From Cordia subcordata (Eukaryota; Streptophyta; Magnoliopsida; Boraginales; Cordiaceae): 64,000 bases of DNA. The stretch is from contig JAPTOF010000006.1 of the NCBI GenBank assembly GCA_028554755.1, positions 15,313,001 to 15,377,000 of the forward strand, in the 5' to 3' direction. A program made the position numbers and the translations under genes. The notes below the pieces were generated by a model, which saw nothing but the letters and a program-made list of their open reading frames with translations, was not told the DNA's origin and made no database searches. Shown piece by piece: positions 57,286 to 64,000 of the stretch (positions are counted from its first letter, which is position 1; the number at the start of each line of letters is the position of its first letter).

Positions 57286-58119
57286 GGATAAATTGCACGG
57301 AACCCCCTTGTGTTTTGTTATAAGTGTTCGTTTACCTCATGTGATTTAAAAATTAGCTAGTTACTCCTTTGTGCTTTCTAAAAGTGAAGCACACACACCT
57401 ATTTTTATAACTCCGTTAGTTTTGGCTAATAAAAATGCAAAAAGACTAGTTTGGCCTTCAAACTCAGGGGCTAACGATGCACTTATGGCAACCAAAAGGG
57501 GTACAACTCACTTATGACAAACCACAGGAGGGCATGGCGCTATTTACCCTATTTAATTGAAAACATAGAGTAATTAATAATTAGTTAATTAACTAATAAT
57601 TAAATAATTTATTATTAATAATTTAATAATTGATTAATTAATTAATCAAATAATTAAAAATTAAAATTAATTAAATAATTAATTTAATTAATGAGACGAT
57701 GGTTGTGGATCGTGATGATCGTGGAGGTTAATTTCTTTTCTTATTTTTCATTTTCCAATGACAAAAACTTTTACTTGTAGTAACAAAATAAAATGCAAAT
57801 ATATTTGTAGTATAATTGGTTAAAATTTACATATTTTACACTAAGGTCAAAGGTTCAAATCTTTTCTCTTACAAATATTTTTTCAAAATAGAAAAGGAGA
57901 GGCATTTTTTACCAAAATCAAGTTTAACAACAAAGAAACTAAGCGCAGTTGCAGGTCTGGCGCGTATACCACATACTCAATTAAATCTAACAGAAAAAGT
58001 GACGGATGAGGGGTAATGTGCTTCACTTTTGAAAAGTACAAGAGGATAACTAGTTAATTTTTAAATTACAGGGGGTAAAAGCACACTTATAACAAACTAG
58101 GGTTCCATGCACTTTACCC
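57286..58119. mobile_element. fold-back MITE family member A (834 bp)
   Basis: Left arm GGATAAATTGCACGGAACCC, right arm (reverse complement) GGGTAAAGTGCATGGAACCC. Arms of about 115 bp share TTTAAAAATTARCTAGTTA and AAAAGTGAAGCACA. Flanks are A-runs, so a target duplication cannot be judged. An extra terminus of the same family (reverse complement GGGTAAATAGCGCCATGCCC) lies inside, ending at 57551. An A-box/B-box-like pair (57805-57860: TAGTATAATTGGTTAAAA, AGGTTCAAATC) lies in the loop. Confidence 0.65.
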
Positions 58120-60195
58120 AAAAAAAAAAACTAAAGAGTTACAAATAGGTTTACGGATAAGAGAATAGCTCAAGTACTTGAGTCTACTTTCCCCAAGAGT
58201 AAGATCTTAAGTTCAAATCTCATAAATGATCGGAGGTTCGGTCAAGAGTGGCCGCCGACCAATGGAGATAAAATTAAAAAAAGGGTAAAATGTACCAAGT
58301 CCCCTGTAATCTATCATAAGTACAAAATACACCCCTATGGTACCAAAAGTCTCACAACAAACTCATGTAGTAAGTAAAAGTTCCACACACACCATTTGCT
58401 ATCTAACAATTCTCTAACGGTGTTAAAAATTTATAACAGAAAGACACTAGTAACCTTACCTACTCATTTAATTTTTTTTTTCCTTCAAACAAGTGCATAA
58501 CAATTAACAAAAATAAAATAAAATTCAAACACCAAAACGTGCATAACAAACACCTTTCTCTTCGAACACGAAGGCCTTCAAAAAATAAAGAAATCCTAAA
58601 TCAATTTTAGCCCTATGCATACTTGCGTTTATATGTCGTTGAGCTATACTTTGCTGATATTATGTTATGGAAGTCGTATCGTTTGCCAATGGCATTTGGC
58701 AATTTTTTGTGAGTGTTGCTTTCACTGGAATTAGAGTTGAAACGTCTAATTAGATTAAATTTATTGCTCAATCTATTTTTCAATTTATATTTATTGATTA
58801 ATAGAGTACTTTTAAGATTTTTTTTTGTAATAAATTCCTTTGAATTCTTCTAAGTACCCAAGTCTGGGGGTTTTACACTATTAAGTACGAATGGTGTGTT
58901 TTCTTTCTTCTTGGTTATAAAATTTGAGGGTAAAACATAACTTTATATTCTGAACTATAAAATGATTGGTTCTATTTTTATTTTTATTTTTATTTTGGGC
59001 GCTTTGGGGGGGGGGGGTGTTGTTAGTCAAAATAAAGTGCTAATTTATTTTTCTTTTTTTTTTTGGATAAAAATGAAATTTTGTTGATAAAATAGGAGCA
59101 TAAAACCAACCAAGCCCAGAGTGGGATTGATCAATTTCTACAAGCCAAGAAAGTTCATCAGGGTAATTTCAACGTCAAGTTGGGTTATATAGTTTTTTTA
59201 TTGATTTTGAGAGAGAGAGAGAGAGAGAGGAGTTTGTTATGTACATTTGAGTATTTGAGAATTTTTGTTTTTGTTAATTATTATGCACATATTTAACAAA
59301 AAAAATTGAGTGAGTAAGGGTAGTAATGTCTTTTTAGCTTAAATTTTTAGCACCATTAAAAGAGTTTAGACAATAGAAAGCGCGCAGACTTTTACTCATC
59401 ACAAAGACTTGTTGTGTAATTTTTTATACTATAACAATATATTATGCACATATAATAGACCACAAAAATTTTATTACATTTTACCTTTTTAAAAAAAAGG
59501 ATGAAGAAGTAGGTCGAATTTCACATGGACGTCTCCAGAATCCAGGCATGTACACCATCCAACCAATTTTAAGCTCGTTTTCAACATGATGTAGTTGTTA
59601 TACTTTGGGGCCTACTTCTCCAATTGCATTTATCATCAGCAGTCTTCCCCCCACCTTCCTTCTTGTCCTTGCTTTCTCATAGCCCGTTTGTCTTTGCTTT
59701 CTCAAAGCCCGTTTGTCCTGGCTTTGCTTAAGCAGCTTCTAGGTTCTTATAAGCACCTAAATAAGCAAAGTCAAATACCTTCTAAGTGCTTACAAGCAGG
59801 TGCTACATATAAGTAAAAAATTACTTTTAAACGAGTGATAAATAAGTAAATATGTGTTTGGATAATATGTACTTATAAGCTATTAACATATTTGGTAAAT
59901 AAGTACTTATAAGTAGCAATAGTTGTTAAAATAACTAAAAAAGACATGTTGTTATAATTTGCTTATTATTTTTAAAAACAAACAAGTATTTTTATTTACT
60001 TTGACAAGAACTTACAAACGCTTAAAAAAAAAAGTTGCTCCTCACCTACTTTTTTTTTTCCGACTTATAAACAGCCTTGAATTACTTATAAACAAGTTTG
60101 CTAAATATGTTAATTTTTATTTTTAATTTATAAATTAGTTTGATCAGTCTATAAGTGAAGCCAAACATCTTCTCACTGTCTCCAAACGCAACTAA

Positions 60196-60201
60196 AACGT
60201 G
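60196..60201 (+). promoter_or_regulatory. AACGTG (T/G-box) upstream of the JAZ gene, copy 1
   Basis: Within AACTAAAACGTG; the same 12-mer recurs at 60374-60385. AACGTG is a variant G-box bound by MYC2-type factors in jasmonate-responsive promoters. Confidence 0.4.
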
Positions 60202-60379
60202 CTCAAAATCCACCTATACATTTTCTCTCTTCTTTTATAATAAAGAATAAATTGTTGTGTCACATCAAAAAGTTAATCGCATTAAAATTAGCACCTGTTA
60301 TTTTCCCTTTATCTCCCTTCGTGATATATTCCTCCTGCTGTGTCCATTGACCCCTCTTCCATTTTTCTCGCCAAACTAA

Positions 60380-60385
60380 AACGTG
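60380..60385 (+). promoter_or_regulatory. AACGTG (T/G-box) upstream of the JAZ gene, copy 2
   Basis: 51 bp before the start codon, in the context AACTAAAACGTG, identical over 12 bases to copy 1. Confidence 0.4.
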
Positions 60386-60435
60386 AAGGATATTAAATAG
60401 CAACAGTTAGAACAGCTTGAGCATGTAGAGAAGAA

Positions 60436-63358
60436 ATGTCAAGTTCAAAACGCTTTGTGGACGGCAAAAGCTCCGGTAAGTCACCGGAGAAATCCAATTT
60501 CGTTAACACTTGCAATCTTTTGAGTCAGTACCTCAAGGAGAAAGGCAAGCTCAAGGATCTAAGTCACGGAATCACCGGACAATTGGCAAACATAAGTACC
60601 AAGTGTATCGTGTCCAACTACTAGTCTGCCGACACATAATTGAAAATTTCATTTTATGTGTTTACTATATATGTATTGCTAACTAATAAGTGTTCATTTT
60701 TGGTCATGTGGCTACTCAATGCAGCCAAATCGGAAGCATCTCATACAACATCGGCCACACAAAAGAAATTAGTGAACACCATTGAAGATTTGAATTTGCC
60801 ACCGACACAAGAAAAGACGTCCATGGCTTCTTCGTCCATCAGTCCAGAAGATCCCACAAATAAAGCTAGTACTAGGTTTGTGTCCTTTTCTCACCTCTGT
60901 TATTTGTTGCAAATCGGCTCTTCCGCTATGAGGCACTCTCAATAGTCGTGAATGTTCTTAATATGGGCGATAATTTACTATCTACCCTCGAAAAACTATG
61001 GTCTTTTCACAAAATTTTTGTAGTGATGCTTTTAACTTTAAGAATCTGTACACCACACGATCCATACACCTCTCGAGTTTTGATTTCTTTGTTCCGCAGA
61101 ATTTGTGTTCACAAACTCATGATATTTCGACTGTTATTGCATATAACGGAGACGTCTTAATTATAATCTAAAATCTAAAGAATATTACGAGTGGCATTGA
61201 TTAATTAATTTAGTGTGTACGAGTAATTAATTAAGTGATAGATTATATATATTAACATTGATGTCGTGAAATTAGTTCCGTTGATATATATTAACATTGA
61301 TGGTAAGTTGAGTATTCAATATTCTTAAATATGAAGTTATGTTGAGAATAATTATTGAATGTAGTTCTATTTACAATGACTATAGTTATTTATTTATATT
61401 TCCTATGTGTATTAAGATATTATATATTATTTATTATATTTTTTACTAGTTAATCAAGTTTAATCAATTAATAGTGTATAATAGTTCCTTGATGTCGTGA
61501 AATTAGCGGTATCAATATTATTGAATGTAGTTCTATTGTTTATGTTTCTTATGTGTATTAAGATATTATTATATTTTTACTAATCATTTTTTAATTCATA
61601 TAGAAATCTATACATAAATGTACCTAGCTGGCTGACTATTGCCCCTCGGACCAACTAATTTTTTAGAAGAATAAACATATGTATTTATTCTATACACGAA
61701 AATGGTTGAGAGATAATAACGTATTTCATTTTTTCAAGATTTTATTCCTTTTTTTAACCGTTAATTTTAATTTTTACTATGATTATTGTGAAGAAGCGAT
61801 TATGTACATCCATTAGTTTATTTGGTAATCAAATTAAGTAAATATTATTACACGCCTTAAAAGAAGTCTTTGTATGTGAATACTGTGAAAAATTGATTGA
61901 GAAATTGAATTAAAAGTGGATTGACAAATGATTCTTAGTTACTTGATATTATTAAAAAATGAAATAATTATATAACACTTTTAAAATAGAGTAAATGGCA
62001 TATTATTCTCCTGTAATCTGACATAAATGCACAATACCCTCTAAAGTTTCAAAACTATTTGATTACCCCCTCGAACTTTTTAAACGTGTGCTCACTGCCC
62101 TCTCGCCGCCTGTTTTTGGTTAGTTTTAACGGGAATTGAATTTTATGCACCTGTGTGGCATTTTTTATTGCATAGTATGTATAAAAACTAAATATTTTGG
62201 ATCATGTAAACTCTTACACTTTTTATAAAAACGCTTAACTCATTCATTCCCTGAAAACTCAAGGGGGTAATTTTGAGAGTTCAGGGGTATTGCGTACTTA
62301 TGCCAGACTACAGGGGGGTAATATGCCATTTACTCTATATATTATGCAATGAAAAATGCAAACACACGTGCAACACACGCACGTAGACTCCAACTTCCGT
62401 CAAAACTAACCAAAAACAGACAGTGGGGGGTATTTGCACACGTTTAAAAAGTTCGAGGGGGTAATCAGATAGTTTTGAGATTTCAGGGGATATTGTGCAT
62501 TTAGGCCAGACTACAGGGGAGTAATATGCCATTTACTCTTTAAAATATGATATCATATCAAGGGCGATTACAATATTTGTGTAAAAACATTCAAACTTTT
62601 ATATGTATGGATAAGCTCATAATCTCCATAAATTGCGTTTTAAAGCGTGAAATGTGTCTTCTATGAACAATGAGCAAGACTTAATGCTAATACAACTCAA
62701 TCTACTCGTGCCAGTCCAGAGGAGATGCAGCCTAAAAGCGCCCAAATGACCATATTTTACGATGGTAAGATATGGGTGTTCAATGGTTTGGCAGCTGATA
62801 AAGCTCGGGAAGTTGCTATATTTGCCCGTGCTGCTGCTGCTGTGGCTTCTAGCTCTAGTGCAGCACCACTCAATCCACCTTCTAATTTGGGAAAGTTCGA
62901 CGAACATGTCCTACCACAGCATGATGCTAATGATTCCGGTGATCTGCTATTTCAATTTTGGGCAAATTGTACTGCTTTCCATTATGGTTTATCACAAGTA
63001 CATGTTACTTGTCATAATTTCAAAATAGGTATGGACACCCATTTTAAGGGTCTTATGTATACATTTTAAGGTCACAAGGGGATCCATACCTATTTTGAAA
63101 CTAAGGATTAATATGCACTTATGATGAACCATAATGAAGTTCGGTGCAATCTACCCTTCAAGTTTTTACCTTCATTTGAGAACAAAAGGCCACTTTGATT
63201 TAAAATATGATTGTTATTGGAAACCTTATGTTGTTACAGTCATACCAATTGCAAGAAGAGCATCTCTTCATCGTTTCCTTGGGAAGAGAAAAGAAAGGTA
63301 GGCTATTTTCTTCAAGCAGCACCTGTTTGCATTGAATTTTTTGTTTTCTTTTAAAAGA

Positions 63359-63399
<41 letters not shown>

Positions 63400-63738
63400 C
63401 AATAACTATTTAGATTGCTTTTGGAAGAACAATAAAATTGAACTTTTTTCCAAATGTCAAACTTTTAAGTAGTATCAGATCTTTCAATTGGAAATTCATT
63501 TTGCTGCAATTGAAGCCCACAGTTCTCAAATACTTATGCTTATTAAATAAATATTCAAATCTGTCACTGGTTACCATTGCTTATGTGAAGATTCTTGAAC
63601 TCTTAGGCTTTCTTTTTCTTTTTTCTTTTCTTTTTGGGTTTTGTTTAATGCAGAGTCGTAACCAGAGGGCCAAACCAAGTCCAGGATGCGCCTGCATCTT
63701 CTTCCAAGAACGACGAGGAGATTGACCTCAACTTATAG
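60436..63738 (+). CDS. JAZ jasmonate repressor (TIFY10 type), five exons
   Basis: Exons 60436-60595, 60725-60875, 62715-62938, 63240-63297, 63654-63738, all GT-AG, phases matching; 225 residues, no stop. The N-terminus (SPEKSNFVNTCNLLSQYLKE) matches the extra MYC-binding segment of JAZ1/JAZ2-type proteins. Exon 3 holds the TIFY/ZIM domain (MTIFYDGKIWVFNGLAADKA), which binds NINJA and other JAZ. The Jas degron spans exons 4-5 (IPIARRASLHRFLGKRKER, VVTRGPNQ), the part bound by COI1 and MYC2. The protein ends DLNL, an EAR-like motif. JAZ proteins repress jasmonate responses in the nucleus until COI1-mediated degradation. The usual PY near the Jas end reads PN. Introns 2 and 3 carry MITEs. Confidence 0.88.
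61989..62538. mobile_element. fold-back MITE family member B, in JAZ intron 2
   Basis: 550 bp. Left arm GAGTAAATGGCATATTATTC, right arm (reverse complement) GAGTAAATGGCATATTACTC; arms of nearly 200 bp share TGATTACCCCCTCGAACTTT and TTTTTGGTTAGTTTT. Perfect 9-bp target duplication TTTAAAATA (61980-61988 and 62539-62547), as made by Mutator-type transposases. A third, internal terminus in the orientation of the right end lies at about 62260-62338. Confidence 0.88.
62960..63156. mobile_element. fold-back MITE family member C, in JAZ intron 3
   Basis: 197 bp. Left GGGCAAATTGTACTGCTTTC, right (reverse complement) GGGTAGATTGCACCGAACTT; arms share TTTCAAAATAGGTATGGA. 9-bp flanks TTCAATTTT (62951-62959) and TTCAAGTTT (63157-63165) agree in 8 of 9. 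The left end lies only 21 bp after the exon 3 donor. Confidence 0.8.
63360..63398. repeat. (TA)n microsatellite in JAZ intron 4
   Basis: About 19 TA units, 60 bp after the exon 4 donor. Confidence 0.9.
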
Positions 63739-64000
63739 TCTTTTTCTGGCATTTAGGCATTTTGAGTGGGAGCAAGTCATTTTTCTGTGTTTAGCTTTCA
63801 AGTACTCCGATCTCTGTTCGGATTTTATTCAGACGGTGTTTGCAGCGTTTTCGCTTTTTTTCATCGTCTTAATATATAGTACATCATAGCTTTGATTCTC
63901 TCCGCAGGAATTAGCAAATGAATTGTGAGTGTGGCTCAATTGATTCAGGCTCTCAATTGCCAATTGCCCAAGCCACAGATCCGTGTATGTATATATGAAC
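63739..64000 (+). other. JAZ 3' UTR and downstream sequence
   Basis: No further coding frame recognised. T-rich sequence around 63850-63885 could hold the polyadenylation signal (AATATATAG-like), not certain. Confidence 0.4.

Larger units (their letters stand above)
58120..60435. other. intergenic region upstream of the JAZ gene
   Basis: 58150-58260 looks tRNA/SINE-derived (A-box-like TAGCTCAAGTACTTGAG near 58167, B-box-like AGTTCAAATCTC near 58211). A lone fold-back terminus GGGTAAAATGTACC is at 58283. 59700-60180 has hAT-MITE-like sequence with CCCGTTTGTC and CCAAACATC ends, unproven. There is a GA microsatellite at 59210-59229. No gene recognised. Confidence 0.45.

Noticed and set aside
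57805..57860. tRNA gene
   Set aside because: A- and B-box-like motifs are present but no cloverleaf can be drawn; at most a tRNA-derived SINE trace.

Overview
The window is a transposon-rich stretch of a dicot plant nuclear genome. It is AT-rich, with GT-AG introns, plant-only gene families (JAZ/TIFY, pollen receptor-like kinase, LRK10-like kinase, plant mobile domain) and many plant transposon superfamilies, several nested in one another. I cannot place the species.

Layout. 0.5-10 kb is a decayed Ty3/gypsy element of the Tat/Ogre type. Its gag-pol is on the minus strand and it carries a second, spliced ORF on the opposite strand. 10-17 kb is AT-rich and mostly non-coding, with a Ulp1-associated fragment, a MITE and a probable Helitron. 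17.2-24.4 kb is a complete but inactivated Mutator-like element (MULE-1) with long terminal inverted repeats and an almost perfect 9-bp target duplication. It holds two convergent genes: a plant-mobile-domain (PMD) gene on plus and a MuDR-type transposase on minus. 26.7-31.1 kb is a shorter relative (MULE-2) in flipped gene order, with an internal deletion that fuses the broken 3' parts of the two genes. 31.6-38.5 kb is a LINE/RNase H fragment split by a CACTA transposon (31895-37737, GTG target duplication). The CACTA element keeps an intact five-exon TNPA-like gene and carries a captured exon of a TMEM115/rhomboid-like-19 gene.

Host genes follow. A pollen receptor-like kinase (PRK3-like, minus, 2 exons) at 39.1-41.1 kb looks intact. 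An LRK10-like receptor kinase at 50.5-52.4 kb is a pseudogene, and a Ty1/copia element (44.0-50.4 kb, itself interrupted by a 2.2-kb insertion) ends 27 bp before its ATG. At 60.4-63.7 kb a JAZ (TIFY10-type) jasmonate repressor gene has five exons, a 225-codon open frame, and two fold-back MITEs in its introns. The remaining gaps hold LINE tails, SINE-like and LTR-like remnants, microsatellites and anonymous AT-rich DNA.

The most unusual signals are: (i) two related MULEs whose ends carry palindromes of the same architecture in which both half-sites have changed together; (ii) a CACTA element carrying a host exon with its splice sites, in phase with the tnpA start; (iii) transposon ORFs broken almost only by transition-type stop codons; (iv) a JAZ gene with a diverged end of the Jas motif and MITE-filled introns.
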